Shown: positions 46,327 to 55,406 of the stretch, in pieces
How positions within the stretch are numbered: position 1 is the stretch's first letter
How the letters are laid out: every line of letters starts with the position of its first letter
DNA from: Leuconostoc kimchii IMSNU 11154
GTDB lineage: Bacteria > Bacillota > Bacilli > Lactobacillales > Lactobacillaceae
Direction of reading: 5' to 3'
DNA length: 64,000 nt
NCBI RefSeq assembly: GCF_000092505.1
Contig: NC_014136.1
Span: forward strand, 1,063,501-1,127,500
Program-made: the position numbers and the translations under genes
Notes under the pieces: generated by a model
Told to the model about the DNA's origin: nothing
The model's input: the letters and a program-made list of their open reading frames with translations, nothing else
Database searches by the model: none

Positions 46327-47531
46327 AAGCAGTTGGTTTAGTAACAGAATATAATCCGTTTCATAATGGACATATATATCATATACAGGAGGCAAAAAAA
46401 TTAACTGGGGCGGATGTGGTGGTCGTTGTTATGTCAGGAAATTTTGTGCAACGTGGCGAACCAGCATTATTTGATAAGTGGACACGTGCTAAAGCGGCAT
46501 TAGAAAATGGCGTTGATTTAGTTGTAGAACTACCAACTTTTTTTGCAGTCCAACCCAGTCATTTGTTTGCTGAAGGCGCGGTTAAATTATTGTCAGCATT
46601 AGGTGTGAGTGATATGGTGTTTGGTAGTGAACATGCTCATGTTGATTTTTTGGAATTAGCTAGTCAAGCGCCTAGTATTGAACAGGGTCGTGATGTACAG
46701 GACAAAAATCAAACCTTTGCGAGCGCCTATGCAGCAGAGTTAGAAACGAAAACTGGTTTTAAATTAACAGATCCTAATGATATTTTAGCATTTAGTTACG
46801 CTAAGGCAGTGATCAAGCTAGGCGTAGATATAAGGTTACACCCTATTCAACGTCTGGCAGCAGGTTATCATGATCAAACATTTTTGGTTGGGCAAACAAT
46901 AGCATCAGCCTCATCTATTCGACTGGCATTACATAAAGGCAAATTGGAAAAAATTCAAGATGTTGTGCCATCCGTCACTTTGCAAGCTATTACTGACGGT
47001 AGCCATACGATCAACTTCGAAGAGAAATTTTGGCCATTACTAAAATATCGTTTGACGACAGATACTGTTGGTCAATTGGGGCAAATTTATCAAATGGCAG
47101 AAGGTTTAGAACATCGCCTGGCAGCTATAGCATTAGGTGAGCCTGGTCCGAAAAGTTATCAGAGTTTTATAAAAGCTATTAAATCAAAGCGGTATACATT
47201 TGCCCGTATGCAACGCACATTATTTTATACCCTACTTAACGTGAAAGTTGATCAAATGCAAGCTGCCATGCAAGATCCGTATCTAAGAGTTTTAGGGTTT
47301 ACAGATGCTGGGCAAAAGTACCTAAATGAAATTAAAAAAACAGTGTCATTACCTTTAATCAGTAAAGTTGACCAAAACTTAGCTAAAGCTAATCTGCGTT
47401 TGGACTACAAGGCTGGTAAGTTGTGGCAAATGCTAGCAAATCAATCGGAGCAGCAAGATGTAACGCGTAAACCAATTAGTGTTAAAAGTACCAAACTTAG
47501 TGTTAATCGTGAGATAATACTAGGTGATTAA
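46323..47531 (+). CDS. tmcAL: tRNA(Met) cytidine acetate ligase
   Basis: Makes N4-acetylcytidine at the wobble base of elongator tRNA-Met from acetate and ATP. It has 402 residues with the nucleotidyltransferase start GLVTEYNPFHNGHIYHI, VMSGNFVQRGEPALFDKW and IASASSIRLAL. It is the former YlbM/DUF795. It is coupled to the methyltransferase gene by ATGA overlap. Confidence 0.92.
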   Translation: MKAVGLVTEYNPFHNGHIYHIQEAKKLTGADVVVVVMSGNFVQRGEPALFDKWTRAKAALENGVDLVVELPTFFAVQPSHLFAEGAVKLLSALGVSDMVFGSEHAHVDFLELASQAPSIEQGRDVQDKNQTFASAYAAELETKTGFKLTDPNDILAFSYAKAVIKLGVDIRLHPIQRLAAGYHDQTFLVGQTIASASSIRLALHKGKLEKIQDVVPSVTLQAITDGSHTINFEEKFWPLLKYRLTTDTVGQLGQIYQMAEGLEHRLAAIALGEPGPKSYQSFIKAIKSKRYTFARMQRTLFYTLLNVKVDQMQAAMQDPYLRVLGFTDAGQKYLNEIKKTVSLPLISKVDQNLAKANLRLDYKAGKLWQMLANQSEQQDVTRKPISVKSTKLSVNREIILGD

Positions 47532-47554
47532 TCGACATATACTAGGGAGAAAAG

Positions 47555-48100
47555 ATGAAATATAACAAAAATCAACTTCAAAAGTATCGACAAAATGCAC
47601 TAAAAATCGATACGACATTAGATTTGGAGACATTGGCTAAAGAAAGATTCCCCACAACCGTTCTAGCTTTATCAAACCTACACGTGATAGGTAGTATATG
47701 CTATGACGAGAATGAGGATATTTTACTGAAAGCGAAAGTAACAGGGCAGATCACAGTACCTTCTTCACGATCATTGGCACCAGTTATTCGAGAAATTGAC
47801 TTAAATTTTGACGAACGTTATATTGAAGATGACAAACGATTAGTGGATTTTGAAGAAACTGATCCGGTTTTTGTATTAGAAAATGATACATTAAATGTTG
47901 ATGAAGCTATTCTTGATAATGTGATTGCTGAATTACCATTACAAATTTTAACACCAGAAGAAGTTGAAAGCGATCAATTACCTTCTGGAAAAGATTGGCA
48001 TGTTATCAGTGAACAAGCCTTTGAAAATGAGAAAAAAAAGGCTGATAAAATTGACTTAGATTCTAGAATGGCTAAATTAGATGATTTTTTCAAAAAATGA
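47555..48100 (+). CDS. yceD: YceD-like (DUF177) protein
   Basis: A 181-residue protein with the DUF177 core: VTGQITVPSSRSLAPV, then ERYIEDD and NVDEAILDNVIAELPL. Related proteins bind ribosomal precursors. In many bacteria rpmF (L32) follows directly; here a two-component system follows instead. The positions that carry cysteines in proteobacterial members are serines. AGGGAGAAAAG upstream. Confidence 0.85.
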   Translation: MKYNKNQLQKYRQNALKIDTTLDLETLAKERFPTTVLALSNLHVIGSICYDENEDILLKAKVTGQITVPSSRSLAPVIREIDLNFDERYIEDDKRLVDFEETDPVFVLENDTLNVDEAILDNVIAELPLQILTPEEVESDQLPSGKDWHVISEQAFENEKKKADKIDLDSRMAKLDDFFKK

Positions 48101-48195
48101 GAAAATACTTGCAAAATGTTAGAGATTACTCTAGAATATAGAGAAGTGATAAGAAATATAATTGGTAATACCAATTCAAATATTGAGGATAAATA

Positions 48196-48885
48196 ATGAG
48201 TAAAGTATTGATTGTTGAAGATGAAGAAAATTTAGCTAAATTTGTTGGACTGGAACTAAAACATGAGGGTTATGAAGTTGAAACTGTTTTGGATGGTCGT
48301 GCAGGATTAGATGCAGCGTTAGCAAATAACTATGATGTTATTTTGCTTGATTTAATGTTACCTGAATTAAATGGTTTAGAAGTGGCTCGCCGCTTACGTG
48401 AGTCTAAAAAGACACCCATCATTATGATGACGGCACGAGATTCAGTTATTGATCGTATTTCTGGTCTAGACTATGGCGCAGATGATTACTTGGTTAAGCC
48501 ATTTGCGATCGAAGAACTACTAGCGCGTATTCGTTCACTACTCCGTCGTATTGCAATTGAGACTGAGTCAAATGATAAGCATCGTGCGATTATTAATTTC
48601 AAAGATTTGCGAATCGAGAAAGAAAATCGTATTGCTCGTCGTGACAATCAAATTATTAACCTCACAAAACGCGAATATGACCTGCTATTGACATTGGTTG
48701 AAAATATTAATGTTGTTCAGTCACGTGAACAACTATTAAAAGAGGTTTGGGGCTTCGATTCAGAAGTTGAAACCAATGTTGTTGATGTTTATATTCGTTA
48801 CTTGCGTAATAAAATTGATGATCCAGAAAGTAAGGCATCATATATCCAAACAGTTCGTGGTACTGGATACGTTATGCGTAGCTAA
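48196..48885 (+). CDS. OmpR-family response regulator
   Basis: A 229-residue two-domain regulator. The receiver has the acidic pair near the start, phospho-acceptor Asp52 (LLDLMLPELNG), MTA and LVKPF. The C-terminal winged helix (about 130-229) has LTKREYDLLLTL and VVDVYIRYLRNKID...YIQTVRGTGYVM. The pattern is of the ArlR/CsrR group. It is co-transcribed with the kinase 9 bases downstream. Confidence 0.9.
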   Translation: MSKVLIVEDEENLAKFVGLELKHEGYEVETVLDGRAGLDAALANNYDVILLDLMLPELNGLEVARRLRESKKTPIIMMTARDSVIDRISGLDYGADDYLVKPFAIEELLARIRSLLRRIAIETESNDKHRAIINFKDLRIEKENRIARRDNQIINLTKREYDLLLTLVENINVVQSREQLLKEVWGFDSEVETNVVDVYIRYLRNKIDDPESKASYIQTVRGTGYVMRS

Positions 48886-48894
48886 TGAGAGATT

Positions 48895-50001
48895 ATGTCT
48901 AAAGAAACTAACAAAACTGAAAAATCAGCACACCGTTTTTCACTGAGCTGGAAGCTTTCATTGGGGATGGCATCTGGCTTTTTTGTTATCTTTATTATTT
49001 TTGAAGTGATTATATCTGAATTGATTAAACAGTATTTTGGTGAAATACCTAATGTGTTATATCAGTGGCTGTGGTTGACCGCTTTTTTGGGTGGTAGTGC
49101 TGTTTTTGTATTTTCATTTATCTTGACACGCTATATTCTAAGGCCAGTTAAGTCGATCGAAACAACTATTGAAGCCCTACAAGATGACCCTATGACAAGT
49201 GTGCGTGCTAAGAAGATACATGCAAACGACGAATTTTCTGATTTAACAACTGTTTTGAATCGCATGATTGACCGTCTACAAAATCTGATTGGTGCGCAGC
49301 AACAATTTGTGTCGGACGTTTCTCATGAATTACGAACACCAGTAACCATTGTGAAGGGACATATGGACCTCCTTAATAGGTGGGGTAAAGACGAACCAGA
49401 GGTTTTAGATGATTCAATTAAGTCATCGTTAGTCGAGATGCAGCGAATGGAAACTCTGATTAATGAGATGCTTAATTTAACACGAGCAGAACAGATTCCG
49501 ATAGAAAATATACAAGAAGTGACTGAGATAGGTGGTTTAGTACACCGTGTGTTTGATAACTTCAAGTTAATTCATCCAGAATTTATTTTTACTTTTGACG
49601 ATGATTTGAGTAATCATGCGAATGTTAAAGTGCGTCAAGATCACATGGAACAAATTTTAATTATTCTTGCTGATAATGCGGTGAAGTACTCATTAGAACG
49701 TCGAGAAATTCATTTTGCACTATCACAAACACCTAATCGCGTTGAAATAGGGGTACAAGACTTTGGCGAAGGTCTGTCAAGCGAGGACGCGCAGCGTGTA
49801 TTCGATCGGTTTTATCGCGTTGATAAGGCGCGATCACGCGCTAAGGGTGGTAATGGTTTAGGGTTGAGCATTGCCCAACGTTTGGTGGAAGCCTACGGTG
49901 GTGAAATTACCCTCGAGAGTGCATTAGGATCTGGATCAGCATTTACAATTAGGTTACCTTTATATAAAGAGAAAACAGATGCAGAAAAGTTATCAGATTA
50001 A
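48895..50001 (+). CDS. Sensor histidine kinase with very short extracellular loop
   Basis: A 368-residue kinase. Two membrane segments (about 22-41 and 58-80) are separated by only about 15 residues, then HAMP (81-133), the phospho-acceptor His144 (FVSDVSHELRTPV), and the ATPase domain with LADNAVKYS (N box), GVQDFGEGL, FDRFYRVDKARSR and GGNGLGLSIAQ. Related ArlS proteins have a large outside domain; here sensing must be in the membrane or by a partner. Its 3' end overlaps the acylphosphatase gene by 23 bases. Confidence 0.9.
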   Translation: MSKETNKTEKSAHRFSLSWKLSLGMASGFFVIFIIFEVIISELIKQYFGEIPNVLYQWLWLTAFLGGSAVFVFSFILTRYILRPVKSIETTIEALQDDPMTSVRAKKIHANDEFSDLTTVLNRMIDRLQNLIGAQQQFVSDVSHELRTPVTIVKGHMDLLNRWGKDEPEVLDDSIKSSLVEMQRMETLINEMLNLTRAEQIPIENIQEVTEIGGLVHRVFDNFKLIHPEFIFTFDDDLSNHANVKVRQDHMEQILIILADNAVKYSLERREIHFALSQTPNRVEIGVQDFGEGLSSEDAQRVFDRFYRVDKARSRAKGGNGLGLSIAQRLVEAYGGEITLESALGSGSAFTIRLPLYKEKTDAEKLSD

Positions 50002-50251
50002 AGTGTACGGGCGTGTCCAAGGTGTTGGTTTCCGCTGGTTTGCTCAAAACTTGGCACAGGAATGCCATATTGTCGGTTGGGTTCAAAATGAAAATGACGG
50101 CACAGTTGACATGAAAATACAAGGTGATGCGGTTGATATGATTAATTTTCTTGAAAAAGTAAAACGAGGTCCTGGCCCATACAGTCATGTTGAAAAAATT
50201 GTTAAACAGCCGATTGCATCGTTTGATTCGAATAATTTTGCTATTAGGTAA
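49979..50251 (+). CDS. acyP: Acylphosphatase
   Basis: A 90-residue enzyme that hydrolyses acyl phosphates such as acetyl phosphate. Catalytic Arg lies in VYGRVQGVGFRWF and Asn in GWVQNENDGTVDM. It overlaps the kinase gene by 23 bases. Acetyl phosphate can phosphorylate response regulators, so the coupling could matter, though that is inference. Confidence 0.93.
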   Translation: MQKSYQIKVYGRVQGVGFRWFAQNLAQECHIVGWVQNENDGTVDMKIQGDAVDMINFLEKVKRGPGPYSHVEKIVKQPIASFDSNNFAIR

Positions 50252-50303
50252 GAAATCTTGGTATAATGGAACTCTGTAATAACCAGGAGAAAAAAATAAA
50301 CTC

Positions 50304-51224
50304 ATGAAACAAGTAAAGCGTATTTTAACAACGGCTTTTGTCATTTTAGATATTATCTTGATTACCGGTGGATATGATCAACACAGTCGCATGTATCGTT
50401 GGATTGGACATCCTTTAGCTGATATTATGGCTAGTATTGCTCAATTTATTGGTGGTGTCAACGGTATTGGTTGGGCAATTATTATTATCACGGTTATTTT
50501 GCGGCTTGTATTGCTGCCATTCTTTTTAAATCAACAGATTAATACAACAATCAACCAAATCAAAATGCAAACATTAAAGCCAGAAATTGATAAGTTGCAA
50601 GCTTTAACGCGAAAAGCCGGCACAACTCAAGAACAACAGCAGGCAAGTATGGCTATGATGTCATTGTATCGTGAAAATGATGTGAGCGTTATTGGCGGTA
50701 TATCATTTCTGACAATGGCGATGCAGTTACCGATTTTCTCAGGACTATATTCAGCCATTTTGCATGCGCCAGCCTTACAAGGCGCAACATTTTTAGGATT
50801 TGATCTTGGTAAGCCACAAATAATATTTGCGGTTGCAGCTGGGATTGTTTATTTGATACAAGCTTGGCTTGCAATGCAGCATATGCCTGAGGAGCAAAAG
50901 AAGACGTCAGCTGCGATGATTTTTATTAGTCCTGTCATGATTTTTGTTTTTGCCATGATTGCAAGCGGGGCCATTGGACTTTATTTTGTTATTGGTGGCC
51001 TGTTTGCTTTGTTGCAAACGTTAATACAACATTTTCAGAGACCAGGTCTTGAAAAGCGCGTGGCTCGAGAGTTTAAAATTAAAAAAACTGCAGATGATTT
51101 GATGTCTGAAGGTGCCAAGACTAGTAATAATGCTAAATCATCAACGCCGATTGAGCAAAATAAAATTATCACTGAAAATATATCAAATAAGAAACAACGT
51201 AATGCTGGAAAGCAACAACGTTAA
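50304..51224 (+). CDS. yidC: Membrane protein insertase YidC/OxaA
   Basis: A 306-residue insertase. The first segment (ILTTAFVILDIILITGG) would carry a lipobox Cys in many Gram-positive YidC proteins, but here GGYD follows and no Cys is present. The conserved core has GIGWAIIIITVILRLVLLPFF (with the groove Arg), QLPIFSGLYSAI and the last segments to about 245. A basic tail follows. In this family a gene near acyP and an rRNA methyltransferase is the usual order. Confidence 0.92.
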   Translation: MKQVKRILTTAFVILDIILITGGYDQHSRMYRWIGHPLADIMASIAQFIGGVNGIGWAIIIITVILRLVLLPFFLNQQINTTINQIKMQTLKPEIDKLQALTRKAGTTQEQQQASMAMMSLYRENDVSVIGGISFLTMAMQLPIFSGLYSAILHAPALQGATFLGFDLGKPQIIFAVAAGIVYLIQAWLAMQHMPEEQKKTSAAMIFISPVMIFVFAMIASGAIGLYFVIGGLFALLQTLIQHFQRPGLEKRVAREFKIKKTADDLMSEGAKTSNNAKSSTPIEQNKIITENISNKKQRNAGKQQR

Positions 51225-51230
51225 TTGTTT

Positions 51231-51259
51231 AAGTACGTCAAAATATTTGACGTACTTTT
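51231..51259 (+). terminator. Intrinsic terminator after yidC
   Basis: AAGTACGTCAAA / TTTGACGTACTT, perfect 12 bp with an ATA loop and trailing T. Confidence 0.9.
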
Positions 51260-51294
51260 GTCAGTTCTGGTAAGGAACAGAAAGAATTTAAACT

Positions 51295-52068
51295 ATGGAT
51301 CGTATTTTATCAAATCAAAATAGTCGTGTTAAGGCCTGGAAAAAACTGGCAACAAAAAAAGGACGTCAAGAAAATCGAACTTACTTATTGGATGGTTGGC
51401 ATTTAGTTGAGGAAGCAATTAAAGCAAGTGCTAAATTTCATGCAGTGATGGCTACCGAAGAACAAATGGCAACGCATTTGCCAGACGTTCCTCATGGTGT
51501 ACCAGCGTTTGAAATCAGTGATGAAGTAGCTAAACATATTGCTGGAACAAATACACCACAAGGTATATTTGCGGAAATTTCTTTGCCAGACAAAACATTT
51601 GATCCAACGTATGTACATGATGGGGCTTGGTTATTATTGGATAACATACAAGATCCTGGCAATGTCGGAACTTTAGTACGAACAGCTGATGCTGCTGGAT
51701 TTAAGGGAGTTGTTTTTGGTGAAGGAACGGCTGATGCTTACTCACCAAAAGTTGTACGTGCCATGCAGGGATCACAATTTCATTTAGAAGTATTGAATGG
51801 TGATTTAAATGAATGGGCTGATGCGCTCACTGCTAATAATTTGTCAGTTTACGGTTCACAGTTAAATGAGTCGGCACAATCATACCGTGCTATTGAGCCA
51901 AGCACACAATTCGCTTTAATTGTGGGTAATGAAGGACAAGGTATGTCAAACGAGTTAGCTGAAAAAACAACTACAAATTTGTATATTCCCATTCAAGGGC
52001 AAGCTGAAAGTTTGAATGTTGCTATTGCGGGTGGTATTTTAATGTTTAGCTTAGCTGCGGGTAATTAA
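51295..52068 (+). CDS. TrmH/SpoU-family RNA 2'-O-methyltransferase
   Basis: A 257-residue SPOUT methyltransferase. The N-terminal substrate-binding domain has ILSNQNSRVKAWKKLATKKGR. The three knot motifs are NIQDPGNVGTLVRTADAAG, LIVGNEGQGMS and IPIQGQAESLNVAIAGGI. Probably acts on rRNA; the exact site is unknown. Confidence 0.88.
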   Translation: MDRILSNQNSRVKAWKKLATKKGRQENRTYLLDGWHLVEEAIKASAKFHAVMATEEQMATHLPDVPHGVPAFEISDEVAKHIAGTNTPQGIFAEISLPDKTFDPTYVHDGAWLLLDNIQDPGNVGTLVRTADAAGFKGVVFGEGTADAYSPKVVRAMQGSQFHLEVLNGDLNEWADALTANNLSVYGSQLNESAQSYRAIEPSTQFALIVGNEGQGMSNELAEKTTTNLYIPIQGQAESLNVAIAGGILMFSLAAGN

Positions 52069-52155
52069 TAGCTTAGCTATGTGGTAGATAAATATTTTTG
52101 TGCAGGCAAGCTGTTTATTTGCTATAATAAGTATTAAAGATTTAAAGTAGAGGAT

Positions 52156-52398
52156 ATGACTGTGGAACAGATACTTATTGTTGCTTTGATTGTCGTGGGT
52201 ATTTTGCTCATTGTGACAGTCATGATGCAACCAAGCAAGCAACAAGATGCGTTATCAGCGTTGTCTGGTGGTGCTGGTGACTTGTTTGCTGAGCGTAAGT
52301 CACGCGGATTTGAAGCTGTTATGCGTCGTGCAACCGCCATTCTTGGAGGCTTGTGGTTTATTATTGGCTTTGCATTGATGTACCTATCAGCACATTAA
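52156..52398 (+). CDS. secG: Protein-export membrane protein SecG
   Basis: An 80-residue subunit of SecYEG with two membrane segments (5-23, 58-77) around a cytosolic loop with SGGAGDLF, the SecG signature. GTAGAGG lies only two bases before ATG 52156, so the in-frame GTG at 52162 is a real alternative start. Next to rnr and smpB, the standard order in Firmicutes. Confidence 0.88.
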   Translation: MTVEQILIVALIVVGILLIVTVMMQPSKQQDALSALSGGAGDLFAERKSRGFEAVMRRATAILGGLWFIIGFALMYLSAH

Positions 52399-52410
52399 AA
52401 AACTATAGTG

Positions 52411-52443
52411 GTCAGTTTGCTCTTTTTGTAGACTGACTTTTTA
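52411..52443 (+). terminator. Intrinsic terminator after secG
   Basis: GTCAGTTT / AGACTGAC (with G-U pairing), 11-nt loop, then TTTTT. Confidence 0.8.
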
Positions 52444-52471
52444 TTTGGAAAAAATTAGAAAGAATAATTAA

Positions 52472-54796
52472 ATGGAAATTGAACAATTAAAATCTCAAAT
52501 TAACGGCTTTTTGAAAGCTAATCGTGAACAAAAGTTTACGGCACAAAATATGGCTGACGGGTTACGAATGAATTCGGCAGCTGAATATCAACAAATTGTT
52601 AATGCAATGAATGCATTAGTGCGCCAAGGTGATGCTCTAGACGACAATGGGGAATACACTTATAATGTTAATGCAGGATTTGTGTTAGGTGAGTATAGGG
52701 CGAACGATAAAGGATTCGGGTTTGTTAAGTATGACACCGAATTACCTGATTTTTTTATCAATCCCGAAAATACGTTACAAGCCATGCAGGGGGATAAAGT
52801 CCGTGTTTCAACTTTGAAACCGGCACCATCACCAGATCGTGGGCCTGAGGGGAAAGTAGAAGAAATTATTGAGCATGCTTATGAACGTATTGTTGGTACT
52901 TTTTCATTAGGTTCTGAAGCTAATGAGATGATTGGTGAATTAAAAATCAGTGACAAAAAAGCTATGAGTTTCAAGGTTTTGGTGAATTCGAATGGCCTGA
53001 CACCTAATGATGGGCAAGTCGTTGTAGCAGAAGTCACACGCTTCCCTGATAAAATACATCCACGTGAATTGGTTGCCAACGTAGTGGAGACATTAGGGTA
53101 CAAAGATGATCCAGGCATGGATATACTTCAAATTGTACGTTCAAAAAAAGTACCAAGTGAATTCCCGCAGGATGTGTTAGATGACGCAGCAAACATTTCA
53201 GTTGATGTGCCTGAGTCAGATTGGGCAGGTCGAGAAGATATTACTGAACAGACACTGGTTACTATTGATGGCTCTGACACAAAAGATATTGATGATGCGG
53301 TAGTTGTTTGGAAGTTAGATAATGGAAATTATCATTTAGGTGTCCATATTGCGGATGTATCACATTATGTTACTGAGGGTTCGACTATTGATGCCGAAGC
53401 TTACACGCGTGGCACGTCTGTTTATTTGACAGACCGTGTTATTCCAATGCTACCACGTAATATTTCCAATGGTATTGCGTCATTAAACCCGAATGTTGTG
53501 CGCTTAGCCATGTCTGCAGAAATGGAAATTGATAAACAAGGGCAAGTGGTGAATCATCGACTACATACTTCAGTCATGAAATCTCACGCACGTATGACCT
53601 ATGATGCAGTTAACAAAATTTTAGAGGGTGATGTTTTCGTTCAAGAAGAATATGCACAGTTAACACCAATGTTCAAAGTTATGGGCGAATTACACGAAAT
53701 TTTGTATAAAAAGCGTCAAGCTCGGGGTGCTATCGAATTCGATGCACCAGAAGCACAAATTATTGTGGATGAACAAGGAAAGGCAATCGATATTAAATTA
53801 CGTGAACGTGGAACTGCTGAACGCTTGATTGAATCCTTTATGTTAACAGCCAATGAAACGGTTGCTGAACATTTTGATAAAATGGCAGTACCATTTTTGT
53901 ATCGTATTCATGAATCTCCTGATGAAGAACGAGCAAAATCTTTCTTTGAATTTTCAAAGGCATTGGGTCATCCGGTCTATGGTGATCCTAGTAAAGTAAC
54001 ACCATTAATGTTACAAAAGTTAATGGCTGATGTAGCGGGTGATCCCACTGAACAAATGATTTCTACAATGATGCTTCGCGCCATGAAACAAGCCAAGTAT
54101 TCACCAGACCCAGTGGGCCACTTTGGTTTGGGCGCAAAATACTACACACATTTTACGTCACCTATTCGTCGTTATCCTGACTTAACAGTTCATCGTTTAA
54201 TTAAGTGGTACGAAAAACATGGTTATGGTATCGATGCACAAGAGAAATACGCTGATAAATTGGGACAAATTGGTGTTGATACAAGCACGCGTGAACGTCG
54301 AGCTATCGATACAGAACGTGATGTAGATGCTTTGAAGAAAGCTGAATACATGATGGACAAAGTTGGTCTTGAGTTTAATGGGGTAATTAATTCAGCATTG
54401 AAATTTGGGTTGTTTATTAGTTTGGAAAACACAGTTGAAGGATTGGTTCATATTTCAAACTTAACAGATGATCATTACGAATACGATGAGGCACATGCTG
54501 CATTAATTGGTCGATCAAAGCACCGTATTTTCCAAATTGGACAAAAAGTTCGTGTGAAAGTTTTGCGCGTTAATAAAGACGAACGTACAGTTGACTTCAT
54601 GTTAATTGACATAGAAAATGCACCAACAACGGAAATTCGAGTAGCTACAAAATCACATGGTAAGTTTGGGACTGGGCGTAATAGAGATGAGCGTCGAAAG
54701 AACGAAAGACGAGGCAAATCAGAGGGTCCAAGACAAAAACGAGGACCTTTAGATGCCAAACAAGGACAAAAGCGCGATTCAAAACGTAACTTTTAA
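52472..54796 (+). CDS. rnr: Ribonuclease R
   Basis: A 774-residue 3'-5' exoribonuclease, able to degrade structured RNA. Domains: an N-terminal winged helix, cold-shock domains (VLGEYRANDKGFGFVKYD), the RNB catalytic domain (TIDGSDTKDIDDAV with the metal-binding Asp residues; YTHFTSPIRRYPDL), then an S1 domain (GVINSALKFGLFISLENTVEGLVHIS) and a basic tail. It stands before smpB, which delivers tagged-mRNA substrates to RNase R. Confidence 0.96.
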   Translation: MEIEQLKSQINGFLKANREQKFTAQNMADGLRMNSAAEYQQIVNAMNALVRQGDALDDNGEYTYNVNAGFVLGEYRANDKGFGFVKYDTELPDFFINPENTLQAMQGDKVRVSTLKPAPSPDRGPEGKVEEIIEHAYERIVGTFSLGSEANEMIGELKISDKKAMSFKVLVNSNGLTPNDGQVVVAEVTRFPDKIHPRELVANVVETLGYKDDPGMDILQIVRSKKVPSEFPQDVLDDAANISVDVPESDWAGREDITEQTLVTIDGSDTKDIDDAVVVWKLDNGNYHLGVHIADVSHYVTEGSTIDAEAYTRGTSVYLTDRVIPMLPRNISNGIASLNPNVVRLAMSAEMEIDKQGQVVNHRLHTSVMKSHARMTYDAVNKILEGDVFVQEEYAQLTPMFKVMGELHEILYKKRQARGAIEFDAPEAQIIVDEQGKAIDIKLRERGTAERLIESFMLTANETVAEHFDKMAVPFLYRIHESPDEERAKSFFEFSKALGHPVYGDPSKVTPLMLQKLMADVAGDPTEQMISTMMLRAMKQAKYSPDPVGHFGLGAKYYTHFTSPIRRYPDLTVHRLIKWYEKHGYGIDAQEKYADKLGQIGVDTSTRERRAIDTERDVDALKKAEYMMDKVGLEFNGVINSALKFGLFISLENTVEGLVHISNLTDDHYEYDEAHAALIGRSKHRIFQIGQKVRVKVLRVNKDERTVDFMLIDIENAPTTEIRVATKSHGKFGTGRNRDERRKNERRGKSEGPRQKRGPLDAKQGQKRDSKRNF

Positions 54797-54842
54797 TTTC
54801 GAATCTGATATGTTGTAACATGCTGATGGAGGCTAAGAGCTT

Positions 54843-55307
54843 ATGGCCAAGAAAAAACAAAATACAGATAAGTATCTTGCACAGAATCGCAAAGCGCGAT
54901 TTAATTATGCAATTGCAGAGACGTTTGAAGCCGGACTTTCTTTAACTGGAACAGAAATTAAATCTGTACGTAGTGGGCAAATAACTATTGGGGATGGCTT
55001 TGTTACAATTCATGATGGTAATGCAATGTTAACAAACGTTAATATTGCATCCTATGAACAAGGCAACCAGTTTAATGTTGACCCAATACGCTCCCGGCAA
55101 CTATTATTGCATAAGCATGAAATTGCGACACTTAGTAAAGCTGCTTCGGAGGCAGGTGTCACTATTGTGCCGCTAAAGGTTTATTTAAAACACGGCTTTG
55201 CAAAAGTGTTAATTGGTATCGGGCGTGGTAAAAAGAAATACGATAAACGCGAGGATATTAAACGACGTGATCAAGAACGCGAGTTACGAAGACGTTTAAA
55301 AAATTAA
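54843..55307 (+). CDS. smpB: SsrA-binding protein SmpB
   Basis: A 154-residue RNA-binding protein for trans-translation with tmRNA. It has the OB-fold core [26 protein letters not shown] and the basic tail [24 protein letters not shown] ribosome binding site precedes the ATG. The tmRNA gene itself is not seen in the window. Confidence 0.96.
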   Translation: MAKKKQNTDKYLAQNRKARFNYAIAETFEAGLSLTGTEIKSVRSGQITIGDGFVTIHDGNAMLTNVNIASYEQGNQFNVDPIRSRQLLLHKHEIATLSKAASEAGVTIVPLKVYLKHGFAKVLIGIGRGKKKYDKREDIKRRDQERELRRRLKN

Positions 55308-55327
55308 AAGCCAAACGGCTTTTTTTG
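55306..55327 (+). terminator. Intrinsic terminator after smpB
   Basis: AAAAGCC / GGCTTTT with a 4-nt loop and TTTT after; starts inside the smpB stop codon. Confidence 0.9.
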
Positions 55328-55406
55328 TTTGACGTTATCGTTGTTTATAGATATACTTAATATATGTGAAGTAAGTAAATTTCACAAGCTGAAAGGAAAG
55401 AAGCTC

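Noticed and set aside
55329..55406. N-terminal extension of RNase Y
   Set aside because: It has no ribosome binding site; ATG 55407 begins with the known membrane segment.
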